5,045 nt of DNA from assembly GCA_002329245.1 (NCBI GenBank), contig DCTG01000074.1, forward strand, positions 2,409 through 7,453, given 5' to 3'. The notes under the pieces are model-generated. The model was given only the letters and a program-made list of their open reading frames with translations. It was not told the DNA's origin and made no database searches. Source of the DNA: Clostridiales bacterium UBA1446 (GTDB lineage Bacteria; Bacillota; Clostridia; Oscillospirales; Oscillospiraceae). Positions 1 to 5,045 of the stretch are shown here, one piece after another. Position 1 is the stretch's first letter. Every line of letters begins with the position of its first letter. The position numbers and the translations under genes were made by a program.

Positions 1-592
1 CCTGTATTGAAAGGTACTGGGACGTCAGATTGCCCTGAATAACGGCAATGCTGCCCAAAAGGGCGGAAGATTGCGCAAGCACGTTTCCGTTCACATCTCC
101 GTTCAGGTGGGCTTTGTCGCATTTGATGTCGCCGTGAATATTGGAGTTTTCCGAAACGGAGACGGTGGTTTTGCAGAGGATGTTTCCGTGAATACTTCCG
201 CATTGCACCGTAATGGATTCTCCGGTGACGTCGCCTTCCACCGCTCCGGAAATCGTAATGTTTCCGTCACTGTAGATGTCTCCCTTGACGGAGCCTAAGA
301 CTCTTACATTTGTCCGGCATGCGATGGAACCGTTGATTTCCGTATCCTTGGAGATTACGGTAATTTCGGCGGAAGCCGGATGCAGGTTTTTCAGCGTTGG
401 CGCGGAACTTTTTTCGATCGCTTTGGTTTCGGCAGCTTTCATTGTATCGGAAGCTTCCAGTTTTTGTGAAGTGACCGGCTGCGGGGGCTTGGCTGTTGTA
501 TGCTCTGCGGTTTTTAATCCGGTTCCCAAAAGGTTTGAAAGGCTTGTCCATGCCGCCGAGAAATTCACTTTCTGTAAGGACAGGTTTTTCAT
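1..592 (-). CDS. Bactofilin family polymer-forming cytoskeletal protein, 3' end beyond window
   Basis: Reading the minus strand from the ATG at 592 gives 197 codons with no stop before the left edge, so the C-terminus is missing. Residues 1-75 are low-complexity and rich in K, T, A, P and S, like the disordered N-terminal tails of bactofilins. From about residue 76 (AEITVISKDTEINGSI) there are short repeating beta-strand units with the spacing of the bactofilin (DUF583) right-handed beta-helix: GSVKGDIYSDGNITISGAVEGD, read as two units at about 100-121, then GSIHGN near 132 and LNGDVNGN near 163. Bactofilins polymerise without nucleotide into filaments, often at the membrane, and act in cell shape, wall synthesis or polar organisation. 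I see no signal peptide or membrane segment. The start is supported by AGGGGG 8 bases upstream. The family call is firm; the exact cellular role is not predictable. Confidence 0.9.
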   Translation of the reverse strand, partial: MKNLSLQKVNFSAAWTSLSNLLGTGLKTAEHTTAKPPQPVTSQKLEASDTMKAAETKAIEKSSAPTLKNLHPASAEITVISKDTEINGSIACRTNVRVLGSVKGDIYSDGNITISGAVEGDVTGESITVQCGSIHGNILCKTTVSVSENSNIHGDIKCDKAHLNGDVNGNVLAQSSALLGSIAVIQGNLTSQYLSIQ

Positions 593-600
593 TGCATAAT

Positions 601-606
601 CCCCCT
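601..606 (-). promoter_or_regulatory. Ribosome binding site of the bactofilin gene
   Basis: On the minus strand AGGGGG lies 8 bases before the ATG at 592. It decides the start. Another ATG at 597-595 is out of frame and is closed by a stop two codons later. Confidence 0.7.
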
Positions 607-633
607 ACCATTTTGAGTTTGAGCTTTTATTCC

Positions 634-639
634 ATTATA
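634..639 (-). promoter_or_regulatory. Predicted -10 element for the bactofilin gene
   Basis: The minus strand carries a perfect TATAAT about 40 bases upstream of the bactofilin start and downstream of the terminator of the preceding gene. There is no good TTGACA at 16-18 bases, so any -35 is weak. The placement suggests the bactofilin is transcribed on its own rather than only by read-through from the kinase gene. Confidence 0.5.
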
Positions 640-685
640 CCTGCGCTTTCGATTTATATGGGGGAAAATAAAGGGCGAAAAGGGC

Positions 686-720
686 AAAAAAGGGGCAATC
701 CTGTTATAAACGGACTGCCC
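686..720 (-). terminator. Rho-independent terminator after the sensor kinase-regulator gene
   Basis: On the minus strand GGGCA (720-716) pairs with TGCCC (697-693). The stem continues with further short pairings (TCC/GGA and GTT/AAC) separated by a mismatch and a bulge, and it is followed by a run of six T (691-686). It begins about 40 bases after the stop codon of the upstream gene and precedes the predicted bactofilin promoter. Confidence 0.75.
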
Positions 721-759
721 TCGCACGATATTACATATATTTGTCGAATATAAGAAAAG

Positions 760-3168
760 TCAGACTTTTGCGTTCTGCCCCTTGACCAGTCCCGCCTTCC
801 GCGCGTAAGCGATAGCCTGGCGGCGGTCCTGCAGCCGGAGCAACTTGATGATTTCTGCCATTTGATATTTTACGGTCCTTTCGCTGATGAAAAGCTGAGA
901 GGCCACTTCCTTGTAGGTGCAGCCCTCCGCAATCAGCGACAAAATCTCAATTTGTCTCTTGGAGAGGTATTCCTTGGGATCGGGCAAATCCGTTTCTTCC
1001 GGCGCGCCCCCGTTACTTGGCGCGGACTCCTCCAAAACCCGAGCAGCCAGTTCGGGCGATATAGCGGCGCTGTCGGAAGAAAGGTCGCAAATCTTCCGGA
1101 TAAAGTCTTCCGTCCTGGTCCCTTTCAGCAGGTAACCGGAAGCTCCGTTCTGAATCGCCTTGAAAAGGTCCTGTTCCCGGTCGGATATGGTAAGCATGAC
1201 AATTTTGATTTCCGGCATTTCGGCCTTAATCAGCCGGATCGCCGTCAGGCCGTTGCACCGGGGCATTTGGAGATCCATAATGATCATTTCGGGATGAAGC
1301 AGGCGGGCTTTTTCCAAGGTCTCAATCCCGTCCCTTGCTGTGCCGACAACCTTGAATCCTTTTGAAGTAAGCAGATTCTGCAGCCCCTCGAGGAATAAAG
1401 CGTGATCATCGGCCAATAGAATTCTGATATTTGTTTTCTCCGCCGCGGCATTATCTTCAGAACCTTCCTGCTGCGCGCCTGCGAATATACCGGCAGAACG
1501 GGGGATGCTGACCCTTATCGTGGTGCCCCGCCCCGGTGCGGTTTCGATCCGGAATTCTCCGCCGATTTGTTTAACTCGCTCCTGCATGACTGCCAGACCG
1601 TATGAGAAATGTCCGTCGGTGTGGTCTCCGAGGTCAAACCCCGCCCCGTCGTCGGATATGATGACTAAAATATGACTGTCCGTCTTCTCAAATGTAATGG
1701 TTGCGTGATCGGTTCGGGCATGCTTGCGCACATTTGTGAGGGCCTCCTGAATAATCCGGAAAAGCTGGACTCCCGCGGACAGCTCTAGATCTTCTTCGGT
1801 GAGATTATCCGGGTTATTCAAATGAACCCGGATGTTGAAGTGCTCCTCATAGTGCGACAGGCATTGATCTAAGGCGCTGAAAAATCCCTTTTTGAAAAGT
1901 GCCGTGGTTTTTACTTCATAGATAAACTCTCTTACCTCCGTGTTCGCTTCCGAAACCACCTGAGACAAACGAACCAAGGCTCTGTTCGCCGCGGAGAGCT
2001 GTCCGGCTTCCAGCAGATTTCGGACGGTTTCTATCTGGATGTTGGTATAACCTAAAACCTGTCCCAGGCTGTCATGGAGTTCCCGGGCAAGCCGCTCCCT
2101 CTCGCGCAATACTAACATGGCGTGCTGATGTTGTATCAATTGCCTTTGTATCGCCTTATTGGCGGTGACATCCTGAATGACAACGATGTAGCCGGCCGCT
2201 TTCCGGCCGTCGATGAGATCGGAAATATAAGCTTCATAGTGACGTTCGCCTGAGATAAGTTCGCAGTGCTTTGCGTTTTTTTCCCGGATGGCGGCGGCCA
2301 GCTCCGGCCAGTCCCGTATGGCGTCGTCAAAGACGCGGCCGGCTGCCTTGTCCGCTTTTATGCCAAAAAACACTTCGGCTGCCGGATTTAGATCCATAAT
2401 CCGGTTGCATTCGTCAAGAATCAGCACGGCGCTGGTAAGCTTGTCCAATACCGCGTTTCGGGGGACCGGCACGGCTTCCTGCACCCGGAACCGGAAGGCA
2501 AGGCCGGTGGAAAGCGCCGCCAGCCCGATTGCGACCGGCGTCAGGTCATAGTACCCGATGATCGATTGTCCGAAAATAAGACTTAAGGCAATAAAGAGCA
2601 AAACGCCGCCGGTTGCGGTTGCCACGGCGAAGCTTTGCTTCGGGTGCAGAAGTTCCCGCTTCAAAGCCGCGTTGATCTGTACGGCAATCACGCCTACAAG
2701 CAATAGTTCGCAGTATGCGGTAATCACCCAGTACCAGGGGCCGGCGTAAAACTGCAGATTCGGGTAACCGCCCGACCTGTCCAGCCACATCCAGCGATAG
2801 ACTAAATTGTGCCAGGAATTGGTCAGGTTAAGAATATCGGTAATCACCGGCAAAACAAAAAGCAGCGTCACCCGGAAAGGGGTGATCCATTTTTTCTTGC
2901 CCGCCACCTTCAATGACCACAAAAACCAGATGATCGGTGATTTTAATCCCACAAAGTCGTTTGCGATCAAGTACCAGAAGGTTGCTGCATCCAGCTCGGA
3001 AGAGGATATCTGCAGCGCGAACCCCAGGCACCAAACAATCACCATCGCCTGGGTGGCAATCCAGAGGCGGTCGGGTATCCGTCTGTTAACCGTATACGCC
3101 ACAGCCAAAAGCAGCATCACCGCCGTTCCGAGATAGATCCAGATATGCGGATTGTAGTGGAACTGCAT
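760..3168 (-). CDS. One-protein two-component system: 7TM-PAS-histidine kinase fused to NarL/LuxR-type response regulator
   Basis: The 802-residue protein is a membrane sensor with all phosphorelay parts in one chain. Residues 1-228 form about seven hydrophobic segments (near 8-25, 36-53, 64-86, 98-115, 144-166, 184-203 and 209-226), resembling the histidine-kinase N-terminal 7TM domain. Residues 240-340 read as a PAS domain (SAVLILDECNRIMDLNPAAE). A HisKA_3 dimerisation helix follows (RERERLARELHDSLGQ), with phospho-acceptor H365 and the D366-xxx-Q370 motif linked to phosphatase activity in this family. The ATPase domain shows the N box around N479 (QEALTNVRKHA), DDGAG at 506-510, and GLAVMQERV from 524. 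A polar linker (about 558-580) leads to a receiver with acidic pair D587/D588, phospho-acceptor D632, T660 and K682. Residues 733-797 are a LuxR-type helix-turn-helix (LSKRQIEILSLIAEG). NarX/DesK-type kinases and NarL-type regulators are usually separate proteins; here they are fused without any visible frame disruption. The ligand is unknown. An AAGGAGGT site 6 bases upstream supports the start. Confidence 0.93.
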   Translation of the reverse strand: MQFHYNPHIWIYLGTAVMLLLAVAYTVNRRIPDRLWIATQAMVIVWCLGFALQISSSELDAATFWYLIANDFVGLKSPIIWFLWSLKVAGKKKWITPFRVTLLFVLPVITDILNLTNSWHNLVYRWMWLDRSGGYPNLQFYAGPWYWVITAYCELLLVGVIAVQINAALKRELLHPKQSFAVATATGGVLLFIALSLIFGQSIIGYYDLTPVAIGLAALSTGLAFRFRVQEAVPVPRNAVLDKLTSAVLILDECNRIMDLNPAAEVFFGIKADKAAGRVFDDAIRDWPELAAAIREKNAKHCELISGERHYEAYISDLIDGRKAAGYIVVIQDVTANKAIQRQLIQHQHAMLVLRERERLARELHDSLGQVLGYTNIQIETVRNLLEAGQLSAANRALVRLSQVVSEANTEVREFIYEVKTTALFKKGFFSALDQCLSHYEEHFNIRVHLNNPDNLTEEDLELSAGVQLFRIIQEALTNVRKHARTDHATITFEKTDSHILVIISDDGAGFDLGDHTDGHFSYGLAVMQERVKQIGGEFRIETAPGRGTTIRVSIPRSAGIFAGAQQEGSEDNAAAEKTNIRILLADDHALFLEGLQNLLTSKGFKVVGTARDGIETLEKARLLHPEMIIMDLQMPRCNGLTAIRLIKAEMPEIKIVMLTISDREQDLFKAIQNGASGYLLKGTRTEDFIRKICDLSSDSAAISPELAARVLEESAPSNGGAPEETDLPDPKEYLSKRQIEILSLIAEGCTYKEVASQLFISERTVKYQMAEIIKLLRLQDRRQAIAYARKAGLVKGQNAKV

Positions 3169-3174
3169 GCGCGG

Positions 3175-3182
3175 ACCTCCTT
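3175..3182 (-). promoter_or_regulatory. Consensus ribosome binding site of the kinase-regulator gene
   Basis: AAGGAGGT on the minus strand is fully complementary to the 16S anti-Shine-Dalgarno core. It sits 6 bases before the ATG at 3168, fixing that start and suggesting efficient translation. Confidence 0.85.
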
Positions 3183-3200
3183 GTCCTTTCTGTGAAAAAA

Positions 3201-3239
3201 CGTACTATTTTGACAGAAAGAACGTATTTGCGCGTATTT
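3201..3239. repeat. Phased CGTATTT direct repeats in the kinase leader, candidate operator
   Basis: On the plus strand CGTATTT occurs at 3223-3229 and again at 3233-3239, exactly 10 bases apart. A related CGTACTATTTT starts at 3201, 22 bases before the first copy. The spacing of about one and two helical turns places all copies on one face of the DNA. They lie between the predicted -10 (3249-3254) and the RBS of the kinase-regulator gene, a position suited to autoregulation. That role is inference; the region is AT-rich and the repeats are short. Confidence 0.25.
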
Positions 3240-3248
3240 TTACAATAC

Positions 3249-3257
3249 ATTATACCA
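3249..3257 (-). promoter_or_regulatory. Extended -10 promoter of the kinase-regulator gene
   Basis: The minus strand reads TGGTATAAT, a perfect -10 with the TGn extension. It lies about 80 bases upstream of the start codon. No good -35 hexamer lies 16-18 bases upstream, which is tolerated by extended -10 promoters. The predicted transcript would have a leader of roughly 70 bases containing the phased repeats. Confidence 0.6.
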
Positions 3258-3385
3258 CAAACAGAGGAAAAATTGACCATCGTTTTGATAGAAATCCTTC
3301 ACTATTGTAAAAAAATAGATATATCCGCAAAAATTGTCGAAATCTGCCTGCCCGTTCCGCCTCGCGTCCGACCTGGATGCGCAAT

Positions 3386-3411
3386 AAAAAAGGCTCCCCA
3401 TTGAGGGGAGC
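3386..3411 (-). terminator. Hairpin plus T-tract, possible minus-strand terminator
   Basis: On the minus strand GCTCCCC (3411-3405), a 5-base loop and GGGGAGC (3399-3393) form a perfect 7-bp stem, followed after two bases by TTTTTT (3391-3386). No minus-strand gene ends here, so if active it would shield the kinase promoter from transcription entering from the right. It is also one half of the repeat unit described next. Confidence 0.5.
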
Positions 3412-3437
3412 TGTCGGCGCAGCCGACTGAGGGGTGC
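3392..3437. repeat. Double-hairpin intergenic repeat resembling a Clostridia dispersed palindromic element
   Basis: Two hairpins lie in tandem: GCTCCCC/GGGGAGC (3393-3399 with 3405-3411) and GTCGGC/GCCGAC (3413-3418 with 3422-3427, loop GCA). They are followed by TGAGGGGTG, which could pair alternatively with the first arm. The order, CTCCCC hairpin, then a GTCGGC-type hairpin, then CTGAGGGG, matches from memory a very common dispersed repeat in Oscillospiraceae and related gut Clostridia genomes. Only one copy is present here, so repetitiveness cannot be shown from the window. Confidence 0.55.
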
Positions 3438-3479
3438 CGTTCTTTCGCGCCCGACTTCAGAATACCGTAAGGCCGGTAG

Positions 3480-3501
3480 GGCGTGCCGACCCCGGCACGC
3501 C
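3480..3501. repeat. Perfect 9-bp hairpin in the intergenic repeat cluster
   Basis: GGCGTGCCG (3480-3488) and CGGCACGCC (3493-3501) form a perfect 9-bp stem with a 4-base loop. TTTTT follows at 3507-3511 on the plus strand, but five bases separate it from the stem. It could be a weak plus-strand terminator or, more likely, a second palindromic repeat unit. No plus-strand gene ends upstream of it. Confidence 0.5.
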
Positions 3502-3562
3502 GCCGCTTTTTCCGTCTCCGTTATCTTCCGTTTTAACGATTCAGTGCTTACCGCGCAGACAG

Positions 3563-3592
3563 GGCCCGCTGCCCTCAGCGGGCCGCTGTTTT
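3563..3592 (+). repeat. Perfect 9-bp GC-rich hairpin followed by TTTT
   Basis: GGCCCGCTG (3563-3571) pairs perfectly with CAGCGGGCC (3576-3584) across a 4-base loop. CAG (3557-3559) and CTG (3586-3588) could extend the stem, and TTTT follows at 3589-3592. It has the shape of a weak rho-independent terminator on the plus strand, but no gene precedes it. It is best treated as part of the repeat cluster, with possible insulation of the downstream promoter. Confidence 0.45.
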
Positions 3593-3608
3593 CCCTTTCT
3601 CTATCCCT

Positions 3609-3631
3609 TCCCCTCGAACAAAACAAGGGGA
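3609..3631. repeat. Short inverted repeat next to a REP-like motif
   Basis: TCCCCT (3609-3614) and AGGGGA (3626-3631) form a 6-bp stem over an A-rich 11-base loop. The loop and right arm run into an ACAAGGGGACGGTTTTCC stretch ending near 3640. From memory, this resembles the GGGGACGGTTCTC-type sequences that flank REP-associated tyrosine transposase genes in Clostridia. The transposase-like start at 3700 supports that reading, but it needs a repeat search. Confidence 0.35.
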
Positions 3632-3649
3632 CGGTTTTCCTAACTTCAA

Positions 3650-3679
3650 TTGACACGACTTTCGCAGGTATGATAGGAT
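3650..3679 (+). promoter_or_regulatory. Sigma-A-type promoter upstream of the dehydrogenase operon
   Basis: TTGACA (3650-3655) is a perfect -35. TAGGAT (3674-3679) follows at an 18-base spacing. A better hexamer, TATGAT (3669-3674), lies only 13 bases away and is too close for the same -35. Transcription would begin around 3686 and reach the dehydrogenase start after roughly 100 bases with no terminator between. It is the only good plus-strand promoter I see before that gene. It may originally have belonged to the transposase whose remnant follows. Confidence 0.5.
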
Positions 3680-3691
3680 AACTGCGAAAGT
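3658..3691. promoter_or_regulatory. Perfect 10-bp inverted repeat overlapping the promoter, candidate operator
   Basis: ACTTTCGCAG (3658-3667) and CTGCGAAAGT (3682-3691) are exact inverted copies separated by 14 bases. Extending outward gives 13 of 15 matching positions. The arms lie in the promoter spacer and around the expected start site, a typical repressor geometry. They could equally be recognised by the transposase as element-end DNA. Confidence 0.45.
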
Positions 3692-3699
3692 TGTATTTT

Positions 3700-3723
3700 A
3701 TGCCAAGAAAAGCAAGGAAAGAG
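3700..3723 (+). pseudogene. Remnant start of a REP-associated tyrosine transposase (RAYT)
   Basis: The ATG at 3700 opens with MPRKARKE. MPRKAR is the characteristic beginning of many Clostridia Y1-type RAYT transposases, which normally continue with a stretch like SxTGIYHVMLRG. Here the resemblance stops at about residue 8. The frame runs on (GFSYMEYCLPPAK and so on) into the dehydrogenase gene in another frame, ending at 4053, without any HUH motif. The reading is a transposase gene deleted after its first codons. No ribosome binding site is visible. The match is only a few residues, so chance resemblance is possible, but the adjacent promoter and REP-like motif fit. Confidence 0.4.
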
Positions 3724-3774
3724 CTTGGCTTCTCATACATGGAATACTGCTTGCCTCCGGCGAAAATCCGCTTT

Positions 3775-3779
3775 GGGAG
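3775..3779 (+). promoter_or_regulatory. Ribosome binding site of the dehydrogenase gene
   Basis: GGGAG lies 9 bases before the ATG at 3789. This start places the Rossmann glycine motif at residues 6-11, the usual position in the family, so no upstream start is needed. Confidence 0.65.
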
Positions 3780-3788
3780 TGAATATAC

Positions 3789-4688
3789 ATGCTTGGATTT
3801 ATCGGCCTTGGCACCATGGGACGGGGCATGGCCCAAAATCTTCTCAAATCCGGTTTGCCCCTCACGGTCTGCGACGTGCGGGAGGAGGCGCTTTCTCCCT
3901 TCCGCGCGTTGGGAGTCGCCGCCGTTTCCGACCCGCGGGGAACCGCCGCCTGCGACGTGCTGTTTTTTTGCCTGCCGGACGAAACGGTTGTGGAGGAACT
4001 GCTCTTCGGAGCGCGGGGGCTCTTCCCGCTTCTCCGCCCCGGCCGGATCATAGTCGACTGCAGCACGCAGAGCGCTCTTGCCGCCGCCGGCTTTGCTTCT
4101 CAGCTCGAGGCGGCGGGCGTTTCCTATCTCGACGCGCCGGTGTCCGGCATGGAGCAAAAGGCTTTGGACGGAACGCTCACCATCATGTGCGGCGGGCGGG
4201 AGGAAACCTTCCGGGCTGTGAAGCCCCTGCTTGGCTGCATGGGGACGAACGTCGTCTACATGGGCGGCTCCGGCAGCGGTCAGCTTGCCAAGGCGGTAAA
4301 CAACTGCCTCTACGATATCAACTGCGCAGCCCTGTGCGAGATGCTTGCCGCCGCGGCAAAGCTCGGCCTTGACCCGGAGCGGATCGGTCAGGTAATCTGC
4401 GGCGGGACGGGCCGCAGCTATGCGTCGGAATATTTTGTCCCGCGCATCCTGCGCCGCGATTTTGCCTACGGCTTCACCATGGAGCAGGCCTACAAGGACA
4501 TTCAGAACTTAAACGAAGCCTGCGACGCGGCCGGTTTCCTCACGCCGGTATTGGACGCCGCCGCCGCGGTCTACCGGGAGACGCTCGAAATGGGCTTCGG
4601 CCACCTGTACAAGGGCGCGATGATCCTGCCCTACGAGGCGCGCTCCGGTTTGGAATTCAAGCCGGCGGAAAACAAAAACGAAGTCTGA
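3789..4688 (+). CDS. NAD(P)-dependent beta-hydroxyacid dehydrogenase (HIBADH / tartronate-semialdehyde reductase superfamily)
   Basis: The 299-residue protein has the usual length and layout of this superfamily, which interconverts beta-hydroxy acids such as 3-hydroxyisobutyrate, glycerate or related compounds and their semialdehydes in the cytoplasm. The N-terminal Rossmann domain has GFIGLGTMG (3-11). An acidic D29 at the end of the second strand hints at NAD rather than NADP. The substrate motif DAPVSG occupies 115-120, followed by A125 and GTL (128-130). The catalytic signature G162-S-G164-QLA-K168-AVN-N172 is intact, with K168 the expected catalytic lysine, and K236-D237 in the C-terminal helical domain is also typical. 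One deviation is M121, where the family normally has a second glycine after DAPVSG, within the substrate pocket. It is followed after 26 bases by a racemase-family gene, so the two probably form an operon. Substrate unassigned. Confidence 0.9.
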   Translation: MLGFIGLGTMGRGMAQNLLKSGLPLTVCDVREEALSPFRALGVAAVSDPRGTAACDVLFFCLPDETVVEELLFGARGLFPLLRPGRIIVDCSTQSALAAAGFASQLEAAGVSYLDAPVSGMEQKALDGTLTIMCGGREETFRAVKPLLGCMGTNVVYMGGSGSGQLAKAVNNCLYDINCAALCEMLAAAAKLGLDPERIGQVICGGTGRSYASEYFVPRILRRDFAYGFTMEQAYKDIQNLNEACDAAGFLTPVLDAAAAVYRETLEMGFGHLYKGAMILPYEARSGLEFKPAENKNEV

Positions 4689-4703
4689 CTGCGTCAGCAC
4701 CAA

Positions 4704-4709
4704 GGGAGG
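4704..4709 (+). promoter_or_regulatory. Ribosome binding site of the racemase-family gene
   Basis: GGGAGG ends 5 bases before the ATG at 4715 and lies within the 26-base gap after the dehydrogenase stop. The strong site supports that ATG as the start. Confidence 0.75.
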
Positions 4710-4714
4710 AGCCT

Positions 4715-5045
4715 ATGCCGTACCGCATCGCCGTAATCGACGCGACCCGCGTTTCCATAGCCCCGGTGGAAGAGGCCGCGGCCGCCTTTCCCGGGCTGAG
4801 TACGCTCCACCTCATGGACGAGGGCATGTCGCAGATGGCCAAGGAGGAAGGGCGTATCTCCGGCCGCAACCTAAAGCGCATGGTTTCGCTCATCCGCCGG
4901 GCGGAAGAGTCGGGTGTGGACGGGATTCTGCTCTCCTGCACGATCTTCACGCCCTATCTGGAATTGCTTTCCGCTTTCACGGACCTCCCCTTCGCAGCGG
5001 CGGACGCCGCCATGTTCGAGCGGGCGGCGGCGGACTATCCCCGCT
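4715..5045 (+). CDS. Asp/Glu/hydantoin racemase-superfamily protein, 5' part only
   Basis: The frame runs 110 codons from the ATG at 4715 to the right edge without a stop, so roughly half of a typical 210-250 residue member is visible. It starts with a beta strand, YRIAVIDATRVSIAPVEEA. An internal GVDGILLSCTIFTPYLE (67-83) follows, lining up with the G-D-I-ACNT region of aspartate/glutamate racemases, so C75 would be the first catalytic cysteine. The usual N-T after that cysteine is replaced by T-I, closer to the hydantoin racemase or maleate isomerase-like branches than to canonical MurI. The second cysteine would lie beyond the window. The product is probably cytoplasmic. As it directly follows a hydroxyacid dehydrogenase, I infer a role in the same catabolic pathway, perhaps racemising or isomerising a carboxylic acid substrate. 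The exact reaction cannot be told. Confidence 0.7.
   Translation, partial: MPYRIAVIDATRVSIAPVEEAAAAFPGLSTLHLMDEGMSQMAKEEGRISGRNLKRMVSLIRRAEESGVDGILLSCTIFTPYLELLSAFTDLPFAAADAAMFERAAADYPR

Noticed and set aside
267..611. Minus-strand and plus-strand frames overlapping the bactofilin gene
   Set aside because: The frame starting at 592 on the minus strand reads as a bactofilin throughout. The other frames have no beta-helix pattern or other domain.
862..1365. Plus-strand open frame opposite the receiver and HTH part of the kinase-regulator gene
   Set aside because: It is a shadow of a gene with clear domain matches and has no family resemblance of its own.
760..1480. A separately translated free response regulator from an internal start in the kinase-regulator gene
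   Set aside because: The ATG near the linker that follows a GAAGG sequence is out of frame, and no in-frame start with a convincing ribosome binding site was found before the receiver domain.
3386..3631. CRISPR array or tRNA-like structure
   Set aside because: The hairpins differ in sequence and spacing, so there are no regular direct repeats with spacers. No cloverleaf or TTCGA-type T-loop arrangement was seen.
3240..4157. Long minus-strand open frame of about 305 codons across the intergenic region and the dehydrogenase
   Set aside because: It is antisense to a well-supported dehydrogenase, passes through the hairpin repeats, has no recognisable domain, and is rich in R, G and E as expected from the reverse strand of GC-rich coding DNA.
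4657..4950. Minus-strand open frame opposite the racemase-family gene
   Set aside because: It has no supporting RBS or domain and overlaps the dehydrogenase end and the racemase-family gene, which have good ribosome binding sites.

Overview
The window looks like chromosomal DNA of a moderately GC-rich Clostridia member (Bacillota), perhaps Oscillospirales-like. The support is strong GGAGG-type ribosome binding sites, TATAAT-type promoters, U-tract terminators, a kinase with a Bacillota-style 7TM sensor, and an intergenic hairpin repeat of the kind I recall from gut Clostridia genomes. Placement below class is a guess, because no rRNA or marker gene is present.

The left half is read on the minus strand. 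From right to left it holds a long gene (760-3168) for one protein that joins a 7TM sensor, a PAS domain, a NarX/DesK-type histidine kinase, a NarL-type receiver and a LuxR-type DNA-binding domain. A rho-independent terminator follows (686-720). Next comes a bactofilin gene with its own -10 element and RBS (starts at 592, runs off the left edge). The terminator and the separate promoter suggest independent transcription units, although the bactofilin could still be a target of the regulator.

The 3169-3788 interval (620 bases) separates the divergent halves. Near the kinase it holds a promoter with a TATAAT extended -10, a leader with helically phased CGTATTT repeats, and a consensus RBS. The middle is a cluster of hairpins and repeat-like sequence (3386-3631) with no credible gene. 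Its right end carries a TTGACA promoter, a perfect 10-bp inverted repeat, and a few codons resembling the start of a REP-associated tyrosine transposase (RAYT). This looks like a decayed mobile element that may have left its promoter in front of the next operon.

The right half is read on the plus strand and is visibly more GC-rich. It holds a complete beta-hydroxyacid dehydrogenase (HIBADH / tartronate-semialdehyde reductase superfamily, 3789-4688). After a 26-base gap comes the start of an Asp/Glu/hydantoin racemase-superfamily protein (4715 to the right edge). Together they look like the start of a small-molecule catabolic operon of unknown substrate. I saw no tRNA, rRNA, CRISPR array or phage gene. 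The most interesting items are the single-protein membrane-bound two-component system and the possible capture of a transposon promoter by the dehydrogenase operon.
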